The notes: generated from the sequence alone by a model not told the origin. A stretch of 64,000 nucleotides of DNA from Chryseobacterium binzhouense (GCF_007474545.1 NZ_VKOG01000001.1:868001-932000); one strand, 5' to 3'; shown: positions 9,587 to 19,275, counted from the stretch's first letter. Made by a program: numbers and translations.

Positions 9587-9874
9587 AAAATTTTTCGTAG
9601 AGTGCAAAGTTACATTTTTTTGATTAAAAAATAAGGACGTTTAGTATTGCAGTTTTTACACAATTACTTGTAAAGTGTTTGGCTAAGCTTATTTAATCAG
9701 CAAAAAGCTTTCATTTAGAATTACTCAATACAAATATAATCTTCAAATCAAAATATTCAGAATAATTTGATTTTATGTTGAAACATGTTTTGATATTTTA
9801 ATATTGATAATAATTTACATTTTTTGTAACAAACAATGCAAAAGTGAGACTTTTTAGTATATAACTCAATTTAC

Positions 9875-10777
9875 ATGGAAAAAGTTTTATCAGTAAAGAA
9901 TCTGACAAAAAAATTCAAAAGAGTAGTGGTAAACAATATTTCTTTCGATGTAGAAAGAGGTAATGTATACGGACTTCTCGGTCCTAACGGAAGTGGAAAA
10001 TCTACTACGTTCGGAATGCTGCTTTCCACCATCAATCCTACAAGCGGCGACTGGTTTTGGTTTGGTAAAAAAGGAACTGATCCCGAAACGCTGAAAAAAA
10101 TTGGTGCGATTATAGAACAGCCTAATTTTTATCCTTACCTGAGCGCAGAAACCAATCTGAAAATTGTTGCGGAAATTAAAGGAACTCCAGTATCAAGAAT
10201 TGATGAAGTACTGAATACCGTTAAGCTTTTAGAAAGAAAAAAAGATAAATTCAAAACTTTTTCTCTGGGAATGAAGCAGCGTTTGGCAATAGCATCAGCT
10301 TTGCTGAATAATCCTGAAGTTCTGATTTTGGACGAACCGACCAACGGCTTGGATCCTGAAGGAATTATCCAGATCAGAGAAATCATCGCAAGTATTGCAA
10401 AGCAGGGAATTACGATTATTATTGCAAGCCATCTTCTGGACGAAATAGAAAAAATATGCAGCCATGTGATTGTTCTGAAAGAAGGTAATTCTATTTATTC
10501 CGGAAGAGTAGATGAAATGACCAGTAATCAGGGCTTTTTTGAACTAAAGGCAGACCAGAATACAGTTCTTTTGAGTGCGCTGGAAGATTTGCAGTGGTTT
10601 AGTTCGGTTTCTGCTGAAGGGGATATCATCAAAGCTTATATACGTGATGATGCTTCAATTTCTGCTTCTGCACTCAATCAAAATCTTGCCGAAAAAGGTA
10701 TTTACCTTTCTCATCTGGCTAAGAAAAAGAAATCTCTTGAAAATCAATTCCTTGAACTTGTAAAAAACAATAACTGA
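9875..10777 (+). CDS. ABC transporter ATP-binding protein
   Basis: Walker A GPNGSGKST (36-44), signature FSLGMKQR (129-136), Walker B VLILDEP (149-155) and an H-loop in ASHLLDE. At 300 residues with a C-terminal beta-rich segment it belongs to the DRI/CcmA-type subfamily that pairs with separate permeases for peptide/antibiotic or lipid export. The permease follows after 2 bp. Substrate unknown; BcrA-like bacitracin-type ATPases are the closest style. Confidence 0.85.
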   Translation: MEKVLSVKNLTKKFKRVVVNNISFDVERGNVYGLLGPNGSGKSTTFGMLLSTINPTSGDWFWFGKKGTDPETLKKIGAIIEQPNFYPYLSAETNLKIVAEIKGTPVSRIDEVLNTVKLLERKKDKFKTFSLGMKQRLAIASALLNNPEVLILDEPTNGLDPEGIIQIREIIASIAKQGITIIIASHLLDEIEKICSHVIVLKEGNSIYSGRVDEMTSNQGFFELKADQNTVLLSALEDLQWFSSVSAEGDIIKAYIRDDASISASALNQNLAEKGIYLSHLAKKKKSLENQFLELVKNNN

Positions 10778-10779
10778 TC

Positions 10780-11625
10780 ATGATGAAATTATTAAAATTA
10801 GAGTATTATAAAAACCTGAATTATACGCCGTTTAAGGTTTTTACTATGATGTATTTTGCTATTCTGATCATCTTCCTTTTTATGGGTTTGGCAGATTTTG
10901 AACTGTTTGGTGGCACTATTAATCTGAAAAAAGAAGGAGTGTATAACTTTCCTGAAATCTGGAACTTTACGACCTGGACGGTGGCATTGCTGAAAATTTT
11001 TCTTGGTTTTATCATCGTATTTTCTATTTGTCAGGAATTTAGCAACAGAATGTTCAAGCAAAACACAATAGATGGTCTTAGCAGAGAAGAGTTTATCGGC
11101 TCAAAGCTTTTAACCATTACTGTTTTTACGATTATTTCCACCGTTCTTGTTTTTGGGATTACGCTATTTTTAGGATTAAATTATTCTACAAAAACAGATT
11201 CAGCTTTAATCTACGAAGAAATCTATTTTATAGGAAGTTATTTTCTTAAATTATTTACTTTCTTCTGTTTTCTGATGTTTCTGTCTATACTTTTGAGAAA
11301 ATCAATGTTTGTATTCTTGGCGTTTTTTGTTTTATGGGTAGGTGAAAATATCATTGGTGGACTTGAAACCTTTATGAAAGTAAAAGGAACACAAGCGGCA
11401 GAACGAAATGAGATTCTTCAGAATGATTTTTTTGTTAGCAAATTGTTGCCTCTGGAAAGTATGTCAAGTTTAATTCCTAATCCAATGTTGAGGCTTAATA
11501 TGGCTAAAGCATTGGGATTAAAATATGAGTTTACCTATCCTGTAGAAAGTATTTTTGTTTGTTTGGTTTGGTGCGGTTTATTCATTTTGGGATCTTATCT
11601 GATTTTAAAGAAAAGAGACTGGTAA
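10780..11625 (+). CDS. ABC transporter permease (ABC-2 type)
   Basis: 281 residues with about six hydrophobic spans (e.g. FTMMYFAILIIFLFMGLADF, LLKIFLGFIIVFSICQEFSNR, VFGITLFLGL, and a final LVWCGLFILGSYLILKKRDW). The motif SNRMFKQNTIDGLSREEF after span 2 is typical of ABC-2 permeases working with BcrA/CcmA-like ATPases. Translationally coupled to the ATPase gene. Ends at a terminator at 11649. Confidence 0.82.
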   Translation: MMKLLKLEYYKNLNYTPFKVFTMMYFAILIIFLFMGLADFELFGGTINLKKEGVYNFPEIWNFTTWTVALLKIFLGFIIVFSICQEFSNRMFKQNTIDGLSREEFIGSKLLTITVFTIISTVLVFGITLFLGLNYSTKTDSALIYEEIYFIGSYFLKLFTFFCFLMFLSILLRKSMFVFLAFFVLWVGENIIGGLETFMKVKGTQAAERNEILQNDFFVSKLLPLESMSSLIPNPMLRLNMAKALGLKYEFTYPVESIFVCLVWCGLFILGSYLILKKRDW

Positions 11626-11648
11626 AATTTTCTCAATATTATTCAAAC

Positions 11649-11683
11649 AAAAAGTGATTCCATTATTGGAGTCATTTTTTTTA
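11649..11683 (+). terminator. Intrinsic terminator after ABC permease
   Basis: Stem 11651-11662 with 11667-11678 (G-T wobbles allowed), loop TTAT, then a run of T. Confidence 0.75.
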
Positions 11684-11716
11684 TCTCGTCCTTTTTTCAG
11701 CGAAATCATTAAAGCA

Positions 11717-11750
11717 AAAGCCCCGAAATTAAAATTCCGAGGCTTTATTA
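11717..11750 (-). terminator. Terminator of pruA
   Basis: AAAGCC (11717-11722) pairs with GGCTTT (11741-11746) with further CG and AATT pairing inside, lying 20 bp beyond the pruA stop and followed on the minus strand by a T-rich run. Confidence 0.6.
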
Positions 11751-11771
11751 AATTATTTTAATGATAATTTA

Positions 11772-13397
11772 TTACCCAAGATATGGATACTTATAATCTT
11801 TAGGCGAAACAAAAGTTTCTTTAATTGATCTTACTGAAGTCCATCTCAGTAAATTCATTTTAGAACCTGCTTTATCATTTGTTCCGGATGCTCTTCCTCC
11901 TCCAAATGGCTGCTGACCAACAACAGCACCGGTTGGTTTGTCGTTGATGTAGAAGTTTCCGGATGCATTTTCTAATGCTTTGAAAGCTTCATTCACAGCA
12001 TATCTGTCCTGCGCAAAAACAGAACCGGTTAATGAATAAGGAGAAGAAGAATCTACCAGTTGTAAAGTTTCAGCCCATTTTTCGTCTTCATAAACGTAAA
12101 CAGATAAAATTGGACCGAAGATTTCTTCTACCATACTTTCATACTGAGGATTTGTGGTTTCAACAACTGTAGGATGCACGAACCAGCCTTTAGAATCATC
12201 GCATTTACCGCCGATAATTACCTCGGCTTCGTCTGAAGCATTGGCTCTGTCGATATATCCTTTACATTTTTCGAAAGAATTTTTGTCTATTACAGCGTTT
12301 ACAAAGTTAGATGGGTCTTCCGGAGAGCCTACTTTTATAGAAGAGATCTGAGTCTCCATTACTTTTTTCACATCAGCCCAAATAGACTGAGGGATATAAG
12401 CTCTTGAAGCTGCGGAACATTTTTGTCCCTGATATTCAAAAGCTCCTCTTACCAAAGCAGTAGCAACCGCTTCTACGTTTGCAGACGGATGGGCGATTAC
12501 GAAATCTTTTCCACCTGTTTCTCCAACGATTCGTGGATAGGTTCTGTAATTGTGGATATTATCGCCAATCATTTTCCACATTCCCTGAAAAACTTTTGTA
12601 GATCCTGTAAAGTGAAGTCCTGCAAAATCTCTGTGTGCCAAAACTTTATCCGCAGTTTCTTTTCCGTCTGTGAAAATCATGTTGATTACCCCTGCAGGAA
12701 GTCCAGCTTCTATTAAAACATCCATAATTACTTTTGCAGAATAGATTTGTTTATCAGAAGGTTTCCAAACCACTACGTTTCCAAGCATTGCCATACAAGT
12801 TGGTAAATTTCCTGAAATTGCTGTAAAGTTGAACGGAGTTACCGCAAAACAGAAACCTTCCAAAGGTCTGTATTCTACTCTGTTCCATATTCCTGCATCA
12901 GAAACCGGTTGTTCCGAATACATTTCCGTCATAAATTCTACGTTGAATCTTAGGAAGTCGATGAACTCACAAGCGGCATCAATTTCAGTCTGGTGAACAT
13001 TTTTAGACTGTCCGATCATGGTTGCCGCATTGATGATATCTCTATATGGACCTGCCAAAAGATCTGCTGCTTTTAAGAAAATTGCTGCACGGTGCTCCCA
13101 TCCAAGCTCATTCCACTGTTTTTTTGCGGCTAAAGCTGCATTGATGGCATCATCCACATGCTGCATGGTTCCTTTGTGATAAAAACCGAAATCGTGAGCA
13201 TGATCCTGTGGAGACTGTAACTGAACTTTGTCACCTGTGGTTACTTCTTTTCCGTTAATGATCATTGGGATTTCAATCTTTTCAGACCACATTTTTTTGT
13301 AAGTAGCGAGAAGTGATTTTACTTCTGATGATCCCGGTTCGTAAGAAGTTACCGGCTCATTTACTGCAAATGGTACTTGCGAAATTGCTTTTGACAT
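11772..13397 (-). CDS. pruA: L-glutamate gamma-semialdehyde (1-pyrroline-5-carboxylate) dehydrogenase
   Basis: 541 residues of the aldehyde dehydrogenase superfamily, with NAD-loop FTGSTKVFQ (263-271), general base Glu293 in VGETGGKDF and catalytic Cys327 in YQGQKCSAASR. The NDKPTGAVVGQQPFGGGRASGTNDKAG segment near the C-terminus is diagnostic of P5C dehydrogenases. It oxidises glutamate semialdehyde to glutamate in proline catabolism. Flavobacteria keep PruA and proline dehydrogenase as separate genes; no PutA partner lies next to it. Confidence 0.94.
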   Translation of the reverse strand: MSKAISQVPFAVNEPVTSYEPGSSEVKSLLATYKKMWSEKIEIPMIINGKEVTTGDKVQLQSPQDHAHDFGFYHKGTMQHVDDAINAALAAKKQWNELGWEHRAAIFLKAADLLAGPYRDIINAATMIGQSKNVHQTEIDAACEFIDFLRFNVEFMTEMYSEQPVSDAGIWNRVEYRPLEGFCFAVTPFNFTAISGNLPTCMAMLGNVVVWKPSDKQIYSAKVIMDVLIEAGLPAGVINMIFTDGKETADKVLAHRDFAGLHFTGSTKVFQGMWKMIGDNIHNYRTYPRIVGETGGKDFVIAHPSANVEAVATALVRGAFEYQGQKCSAASRAYIPQSIWADVKKVMETQISSIKVGSPEDPSNFVNAVIDKNSFEKCKGYIDRANASDEAEVIIGGKCDDSKGWFVHPTVVETTNPQYESMVEEIFGPILSVYVYEDEKWAETLQLVDSSSPYSLTGSVFAQDRYAVNEAFKALENASGNFYINDKPTGAVVGQQPFGGGRASGTNDKAGSKMNLLRWTSVRSIKETFVSPKDYKYPYLG

Positions 13398-13488
13398 ATC
13401 GTTGTATTGTTTGTTTTTGCTTTTTTACAAATTTACAACATTTTAAAATTTATTATGTTATAAAGTACGAATAGTCTATTATCATTGA

Positions 13489-13890
13489 TTATTGATTTCC
13501 ATTTATCAGTTCAGAATGATTTTTAGCTGCTCTCAAATCTGACAGCCATTTTTCACTATGCTTATCCTTTTCTAATTCTGAAACGCGGTCGATTAAATAT
13601 TTTCGCAATTTTTCAACTGACCAGTTTTTTCCGGTTGATTGAAAAATAATTTCTCGCTTCCATACATTGGGAATGAATCGTAACCAGTGTCTCCATTTTC
13701 CTTGCAATTCATATTTTCCAATGGGAATAAAGATATTTCCATCACAATCAATAAAATGTTGATTTCTATAGAATTGGTTAAATATTGATTCGTTGTCAGA
13801 ATATATAAATTCATCAAAAATAATATATTCAAGCAGATATTCTGCATCCCATTTTTCAGCAGATATATTAATTATTGGAAAGTTCATCAT
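13489..13890 (-). CDS. Uncharacterised protein
   Basis: About 133 residues from the Met pair at 13890/13887; an ATG at 13908 would give 139. Soluble, mixed acidic/aromatic composition (GKWRHWLRFIPNVWKREIIF in the middle, Lys/Glu-rich helix at the end). I do not recognise the family. It stands alone between pruA and the topoisomerase gene on the same strand. Confidence 0.55.
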   Translation of the reverse strand: MMNFPIINISAEKWDAEYLLEYIIFDEFIYSDNESIFNQFYRNQHFIDCDGNIFIPIGKYELQGKWRHWLRFIPNVWKREIIFQSTGKNWSVEKLRKYLIDRVSELEKDKHSEKWLSDLRAAKNHSELINGNQ

Positions 13891-13965
13891 AAAATGGTTA
13901 CCACCCAAAAATACATCAAAAATTAATAATGGAGTAATTATGATTTTAGATATTAGAATTTTTCC

Positions 13966-15069
13966 TTACATCTTCTCTGTTTCCAGAATTTTCAGAACCA
14001 GTTTTTCTTCATGGGTAAGATCTGCTTTGTCGTCATTTTTTTCAATAACTTCCAGTTCATCAAGATATTTCTTGATTGTATTATTTTCATAGAGATTGAT
14101 GACCAGAGGATGCACATAATATTTTCTGCATACGGTACTTGTATTTCCCAGATGTTCAGCCACAATTTCCAGAGCCTCTTTTACTTTTTTCTTGTATTCT
14201 TTGTTGGTTTCGGCATAGCCGATTTCCTTAAAAGCAATAAGCGCATTTACAGTTCCTGACCAGGTTCTGAAATCTTTTGCGGTAAAATCTTCACCACTGA
14301 TTTCTTTAATGTATTCGTTAACCATTCCGGAATCAATTGTATGTCTCTTTCCTTCTTTGTCAATATATTGAAAAAGCTCTTTGCCGGGGATTTCTTTACA
14401 TTTCATAATCAGCTTTGCAAGACGTTTGCTTTTAAGGCTTACATCATGCATTATTCCTTTTTTTCCTTTAAATGAAAATCTTATTTTCTGCCCTTCAACT
14501 TTCACATGTTTTCCCTTCAGGGTTGTGAGTCCGAAAGATCCGTACAGTTTTTCGTAGATGCTGTTCCCGATACGAATATTGGTACGCTGCATCAGGCTTA
14601 CGATTAAGGCTAAAATTTTTCTTTTCTCAAAATTTCTTAAAGCAAGATCCTTTTCCAGATGAAGGCGCATTTCTGGTAGAGCATAGCCAAACTGAAGCAT
14701 ACGGTAAAACTTGGTGTGATTTCTCAAAGCACTCCATAAAGGGTGGTAGCGGTATTGCTTTCGTTTTCTGGCATCCAGACCGGTTGCCTGAAGATGACCG
14801 TTGTCTAAAGCGCATATCCACACATTTTCCCATGCAGGCGGAATCACCAGCTTGTTGATTCTGGCAATCTCTTCCTTGTCTTTGATTTTCTCTCCGTCCC
14901 TAAAATACTGAAATTTTTTTCCTCTTTTTTTTCGGATAATACCGGCAGTTTCCGCATCAGAAGTATAAATAAGGTTTACTGCTTTTGCAGAAGCCACCGG
15001 ATCTTTCATAATTTTAATAATCTTTGAAGGCTTCAGATGAGAAATAATCTCTAATTCCGGCTGATCCAT
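13966..15069 (-). CDS. DNA topoisomerase IB
   Basis: 367 residues. The N-terminal half contains PPAWENVWICALDNGHLQATG, typical of bacterial/poxvirus-like topoisomerase IB, and the catalytic half has RTNIRIGNSIYEKLYGSFGLTTL, KDFRTWSGT and the active-site Tyr near residue 318 in VCRKYYVHP. It relaxes supercoils through a 3'-phosphotyrosyl intermediate. A small membrane lipoprotein gene lies 11 bp upstream on the same strand. Confidence 0.92.
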   Translation of the reverse strand: MDQPELEIISHLKPSKIIKIMKDPVASAKAVNLIYTSDAETAGIIRKKRGKKFQYFRDGEKIKDKEEIARINKLVIPPAWENVWICALDNGHLQATGLDARKRKQYRYHPLWSALRNHTKFYRMLQFGYALPEMRLHLEKDLALRNFEKRKILALIVSLMQRTNIRIGNSIYEKLYGSFGLTTLKGKHVKVEGQKIRFSFKGKKGIMHDVSLKSKRLAKLIMKCKEIPGKELFQYIDKEGKRHTIDSGMVNEYIKEISGEDFTAKDFRTWSGTVNALIAFKEIGYAETNKEYKKKVKEALEIVAEHLGNTSTVCRKYYVHPLVINLYENNTIKKYLDELEVIEKNDDKADLTHEEKLVLKILETEKM

Positions 15070-15080
15070 AAAAATTTTGG

Positions 15081-15248
15081 TTAAGAGTTTCTACCCCTTG
15101 AAAACAGCCATAGTAATAAACCTATAACTCCGACAACCAGAATGATTCCCCACCACATTCCTGCTTTAAAAATAGTTTCTACTGCTTCACAGCTTGTTAA
15201 AAGCATTAAACTCATTACGGTAATACTGAATAGTGTTATTTTTTTCAT
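15081..15248 (-). CDS. Small lipoprotein with one membrane span (55 aa)
   Basis: ATG at 15246-15248, stop TAA at 15081-15083. The product has a lipobox (MLLTSC, Cys20), EAVETIFKAGMWWG, then a hydrophobic span IILVVGVIGLLLWLF and a basic end. Tiny proteins of this form recur in flavobacteria and are sometimes mislabelled as phosphatidate cytidylyltransferase; the function is unknown. It lies 11 bp upstream of the topoisomerase IB gene and may share its transcript. Confidence 0.7.
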   Translation of the reverse strand: MKKITLFSITVMSLMLLTSCEAVETIFKAGMWWGIILVVGVIGLLLWLFSRGRNS

Positions 15249-15332
15249 AAGTAAATATTTTATTGTTTTAATTTTTCAGGTTGATTGGTGTATGATAATT
15301 ATTATCTATTTGATTTTATTGATTTGAATTAT

Positions 15333-15770
15333 TTAAATTCTGTGGTAATCTCCTTTCCAGTTTTTGATGGCTTTTTTTATTTCATCACTGGAGATTTTTT
15401 CTGTTAAAGCTTTATTCAGGAGTTCCTTAAATTCATCATCGTAAGCAAAACGCAGTGCGGCAATCTGTCCGAAGCTTAGATTTTCTTCTGCTTCATCTGA
15501 TCTTTTACCATAAATCTCAAAATATCTTTGCTTAAATTCAAGTCTTACCAGGCGGTTTTGTAATCCTAAAGCATAATGCTGACGAACCATAATAGATAAA
15601 TACAGCAGCAGAAAAATAATAACTGAAAACAAAATCCATACAAGTTGGTTTTCATCATTTTGCAGAGATTTATAAATTCCGTAAATCTGTAATGCCAGCA
15701 GAAGCGGAAGATAGATAAAATGATGTGCCGGATAGAATTTTCTGTGATTCTGATAATTTTGGGTGTTCAT
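15333..15770 (-). CDS. DUF6526 family membrane protein
   Basis: Start chosen at MNTQNYQNHRKFYP (15770); the longer frame to 15815 has no conserved head. Two hydrophobic spans (HFIYLPLLLALQIYGIY and LVWILFSVIIFLLLYLSIM) are followed by RQHYALGLQNRLVRLEFKQRYFEI and FGQIAALRFAYDDEF, the conserved features of DUF6526. Function unknown. Monocistronic. Confidence 0.75.
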   Translation of the reverse strand: MNTQNYQNHRKFYPAHHFIYLPLLLALQIYGIYKSLQNDENQLVWILFSVIIFLLLYLSIMVRQHYALGLQNRLVRLEFKQRYFEIYGKRSDEAEENLSFGQIAALRFAYDDEFKELLNKALTEKISSDEIKKAIKNWKGDYHRI

Positions 15771-16119
15771 ATATTGTATTGTTTTAAAAATATGGTTTGA
15801 ATTAGTCGGGTGCAAAGTCTGTAGTTTAGTAACAGCGATACACAGAACTATAATAGCAAGAATCTTTCCAATTTTTTTTGATTTGCAGCAGGGAAGAGGT
15901 GGGAAGAAGGATACTATAGGCCGGAAGTGATTTTAGATCTGCAATTTATGGTCAGTTTTGTTATAAGAAATTTACCGAATAAAAGAAAATCTTAATAGGG
16001 TATTTAGTCAGACTCCGCATCCGGGATCAGAAAACACTTAAACTTTGTATATATTTTAACTTTAAGGTTTATCTGCAAATCTTAAAAATCCGTAACTTTC
16101 CGTTTTTAAATCATATAAA
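15771..16119. other. Intergenic region, no gene seen
   Basis: 349 bp between the divergent DUF6526 and aminopeptidase genes. No open frame of note. A purine-rich stretch (15892-15912, GGGAAGAGGTGGGAAGAAGG) and a possible promoter region around CTTTGTATATATTTTAAC (16043-16060) precede the aminopeptidase gene; neither is certain. Confidence 0.5.
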
Positions 16120-17889
16120 ATGACTTCAAAAGATAGAGTAGCTGCGCTTCGGGAAGAAATGCAGAAAAATAATGTAGATGCATTTATTGTTTATTCGGCA
16201 GATCCTCACATGAGTGAATACTTACCCGAAGAATGGCAGGAAAGGGCGTGGCTTTCAGGTTTTATGGGTTCGGCTGGTTTTGTTGTAGTTACAAAAGATA
16301 AAGCAGGTTTGTGGACCGATGGAAGATACTTCACGCAGGCTCCTATAGAATTGGCAGGCTCCGGAATTGATCTTTTTAAAGACGGTATGGAAGGAACTCC
16401 TCATTATATTGACTGGATAATTTCTGAAATTGCGGCTGAAGGAAAAGTGGCGGTGAATGCTTTGGCAACTTCTCATGCCAACTGGGAAATGCTTCATTAC
16501 AGATTTAACGAAAAAAACATCCAGCTGGTAGATCTTCCGTTATTAAAGGAAGTCTGGAAAGACCGCGGAACTCCATCTCAGAATCCTGTTTTTGTACACC
16601 CTGTAGAAAGGGCAGGCAAATCTGTGACCGATAAAATCTCATCCATTCGCCAGAAAATGGAAGAAATGGAAGCAACAGTGCATGTTATTTCCAGCCTTGA
16701 TGATGTAGCCTGGACCTTAAATCTGAGAGGAAGTGATGTAGAAAGCAATCCTGTGTTCCTTGGTTATATTATCATTACTAAAAATGACGCTATCCTGTTT
16801 ACCGGACTTGAAAAAATGGAAGTGGAAGCCAGAAAACAACTGGATGAATCTTTCGTGAAAATGATGCCTTATGAAGAATTTTACAATCATCTGAAAACTT
16901 ACAAAAACGAGAAAGTTTTAGTCTCACCCAACAGCAACCAATCAATTTTTGAAGCCTTGAAAATTGATAATACATTTATAAAAGCTGCGCCTCCGGGAAA
17001 TCTTATGAAGGCTCAGAAAAATGAAACCGAGCTGGAAGGTTTCAGAAAAGTAATGGTGAGAGATGGAGTGGCGATGGTGAAATTTCTGTATTGGCTAACC
17101 CAGACTGCGGGAAAAGAAACGATGAATGAATATTCTATTGGTGAAAAGCTGCGGGAATTCCGTGCTGCAGGAGAAAATTTTGTAGGTGAAAGTTTTAACA
17201 ATATTATCGGATATAAAAATAACGGCGCTGTAATTCACTATTCAGCAAAACCGGAAGGAAGCAATGAGGTAACCAATGAGGCCAGTATTTTGGTAGATTC
17301 AGGAGGGCAATATCTGGAAGGAACGACGGATATAACAAGAACTTTGGCATTGGGAGCGGTTTCGGAAGAGTTTAAAATTAATTCTACATTGGTTTTACAG
17401 GGAATGATCCGTTTATCAATGGTGAAATTTCCAAAAGGAACAAAAGGAGTACAGCTTGATGCTATTGCAAGACTTCCTTTGTGGATGAACGGAAAAGATT
17501 ACAATCACGGAACCGGACATGGTGTCGGAAGCTTTATGAATGTACATGAAGGTCCACAGAACATCAGAAAGGATATGAACCCTCAGGAACTTTTGGCAGG
17601 AATGGTTTGTTCTAACGAGCCGGGGTATTATGTAGAAGGCGAATACGGAATCCGTCACGAAAATCTGATTGCCGTAAAAGAAGCTGAAACAACAGATAAC
17701 GGAATTTTTTATGAGTTTGAAACCTTAACGATTTGTCCGTTCTTTAAAGATACGATTGTGAAAGAAATCCTTTCTGGAGAAGAAATCAACTGGCTGAATG
17801 CTTATCATAAAACCTGCGAGGAAAAACTTGCTCCGCATCTGGAAGGCGAGGTGAGAGAATGGTTTTTAGACTTAGTCAGTCCTCTGTAA
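16120..17889 (+). CDS. Xaa-Pro aminopeptidase (aminopeptidase P, M24B)
   Basis: 589 residues, the long three-domain form: two creatinase-like N-terminal domains (each ~150) and a pita-bread catalytic domain. Metal ligands are visible in LVDSGGQYLEGTTDITRT (two Asp), GTGHGVGS (His), CSNEPGYY (Glu) and FYEFETLTICPF (Glu). It removes N-terminal residues preceding proline in peptide recycling. No signal peptide, so cytoplasmic. Confidence 0.93.
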   Translation: MTSKDRVAALREEMQKNNVDAFIVYSADPHMSEYLPEEWQERAWLSGFMGSAGFVVVTKDKAGLWTDGRYFTQAPIELAGSGIDLFKDGMEGTPHYIDWIISEIAAEGKVAVNALATSHANWEMLHYRFNEKNIQLVDLPLLKEVWKDRGTPSQNPVFVHPVERAGKSVTDKISSIRQKMEEMEATVHVISSLDDVAWTLNLRGSDVESNPVFLGYIIITKNDAILFTGLEKMEVEARKQLDESFVKMMPYEEFYNHLKTYKNEKVLVSPNSNQSIFEALKIDNTFIKAAPPGNLMKAQKNETELEGFRKVMVRDGVAMVKFLYWLTQTAGKETMNEYSIGEKLREFRAAGENFVGESFNNIIGYKNNGAVIHYSAKPEGSNEVTNEASILVDSGGQYLEGTTDITRTLALGAVSEEFKINSTLVLQGMIRLSMVKFPKGTKGVQLDAIARLPLWMNGKDYNHGTGHGVGSFMNVHEGPQNIRKDMNPQELLAGMVCSNEPGYYVEGEYGIRHENLIAVKEAETTDNGIFYEFETLTICPFFKDTIVKEILSGEEINWLNAYHKTCEEKLAPHLEGEVREWFLDLVSPL

Positions 17890-18041
17890 TGGTATAATAA
17901 TCACTATTGATGTTGAATTGAGATTAGAAGTGTTTCTAATAGAAAACTTTGTGTTTTTCAGTAAAAAAACCTGATGTTTTATTGAATAAATGATTCTATT
18001 TTTGACACCGTTAAGCCCAATAAAAGTATAATTAATTTTTG

Positions 18042-18075
18042 CAATCATCTTTTCGAAGGTGATTGTTTTGTTTTT
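18042..18075 (+). terminator. Terminator downstream of aminopeptidase P
   Basis: 10-bp stem (18042-18051 with 18056-18065, one G-T) capped by a TTCG tetraloop and followed by TTTTGTTTTT. Confidence 0.85.
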
Positions 18076-18120
18076 AGGGATGAAGTTAGCCCTGATGTTC
18101 TATGTTAATATGCAAATTCT

Positions 18121-19113
18121 TCAAGTTAAAATTTTAAAGTTTTTCTGATAATCTTGTTGATATTTAATTCTATTTTTCACTACACCAAAGCAGATTCTTA
18201 AAAGTTTATTGCAAACAGCGATCAAAGCGAATTTCTTTGGTTTGCCTTTTGCCAGTAGACGAAGGTAGAGCTCCTTACAATGAACATTATGTTTCATTGC
18301 AGTCCAGGAACATACATATAGCAGACTTCTGATATGGGTTTTCGATGTTCTGCACTTTCCGGGCGAATAAGATTTCTTGCCCGATTGGTAAATCCTGGGA
18401 GCCAATCCAAAATATTTGACCAATGATTTTGCCGAATCAAAATTCTTAAAACCCGAAGTGGCTGTCATCAGTTGTAATGAGGTCTTCTCTCCAATTCCGG
18501 ACACACTTTGTATTAAATCCTTTACTTCTTTAAATTCCTCATCCTGAAGCTGTGGAAGACGGAGCTCTACTTCTTTAATCTCTTTTTCCAATTGCTTCAG
18601 CCGCCTTTCATAATGCTTTTCCGTGTTGGGATTGAGATAAGGATTAAAACGAAGCGCTTTTAGCTTTACTGCATACCTGCGCTTTTCTTCCTCCAAATCG
18701 TTCAAAAGCTTAATCTCCTGATCCAAATATTCAATCTCAGTACTTTTTGGAATATAATTCTCTGGACGGAACATCTCACCATAAAGTCTGATTAATTTAG
18801 CATCTTCGGCGTCAGTTTTTGCAATGATGTTCTTCATCCTTGCAAAATGCTTGACAGACATACAGTTGATCAGGCTCGTTTCAAAACGCTTTCCTAAAGA
18901 AAGATGAAGTATCCTGCTGCTGTAATTCCCGGTAGCTTCGATAACCAGACAATAATCATCTGACGATATTTTCTTTAAAAATGATAAAATTGAGCGCTGA
19001 TTGTTTTCGATATTACAAACCTGATCCTGATTATTAGAATCCTGGAAACTCATTGTTAAAATCTTTGCGCCTACATCTACTCCAATCACTTTTTTTGGTA
19101 ATTTTGTCATCAT
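18121..19113 (-). CDS. IS110-family transposase
   Basis: 330 residues. The N-terminal DEDD/RuvC-like domain shows Asp13 in GVDVGAK, Glu in LVIEATGNYSS and the TDAEDAKLI motif; a coiled-coil linker (~135-200, Lys/Glu-rich) follows. The C-terminal Tnp domain has VSGIGEKTSLQLMTATSGF, KYFGLAPRIYQSGKKSYSPGKC (with the candidate catalytic Ser) and TSKTHIRSLLY. It catalyses RNA-guided recombination of the element in characterised relatives. The frame is complete and probably active. Two adjacent ATGs (19113, 19110) are possible starts. Confidence 0.93.
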   Translation of the reverse strand: MMTKLPKKVIGVDVGAKILTMSFQDSNNQDQVCNIENNQRSILSFLKKISSDDYCLVIEATGNYSSRILHLSLGKRFETSLINCMSVKHFARMKNIIAKTDAEDAKLIRLYGEMFRPENYIPKSTEIEYLDQEIKLLNDLEEEKRRYAVKLKALRFNPYLNPNTEKHYERRLKQLEKEIKEVELRLPQLQDEEFKEVKDLIQSVSGIGEKTSLQLMTATSGFKNFDSAKSLVKYFGLAPRIYQSGKKSYSPGKCRTSKTHIRSLLYVCSWTAMKHNVHCKELYLRLLAKGKPKKFALIAVCNKLLRICFGVVKNRIKYQQDYQKNFKILT

Positions 19114-19275
19114 AAATCTTTTTTATAAAGAGGTTTTCTTCTGATCCATCATGGTAAAAGTTTTTACCAACAATGTTCTATCCGGATTTGGAAGAAAACA
19201 GCAGCAGGGGAATAATATCAGGGACGATATCTAAGTATCATTGAAGCGTCTGCCTTTATCCTGCTGCTTTTCTTT
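19114..19275 (-). ncRNA. Candidate bridge RNA of the IS110 element
   Basis: The leader upstream of the transposase folds well. GCAGCAGG/CCTGCTGC (19201-19208 with 19260-19267) encloses a ~50-nt internal segment, and GGTAAAA/TTTTACC (19153-19159 with 19162-19168) forms a second hairpin nearer the gene. IS110-group elements encode their bridge RNA in exactly this position, with loops pairing to target and donor DNA. The RNA identity is inference from position and folding. Confidence 0.5.

Larger units (their letters stand above)
18121..19275 (-). mobile_element. IS110-family insertion sequence (approximate limits)
   Basis: One transposase gene plus ~160 bp of 5' non-coding DNA. IS110 elements lack terminal inverted repeats, so the limits are estimated from the gene and the structured upstream region; the true ends may lie tens of bases further out. 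It sits between the aminopeptidase terminator and mnmE and disrupts no visible gene. Confidence 0.65.

Noticed and set aside
9781-9845. TGTAACAAA word upstream of the ABC transporter as a further copy of the sulfur operator
   Set aside because: Only the left half matches; the GTAGCGGTA part and the 23-bp spacing are missing.
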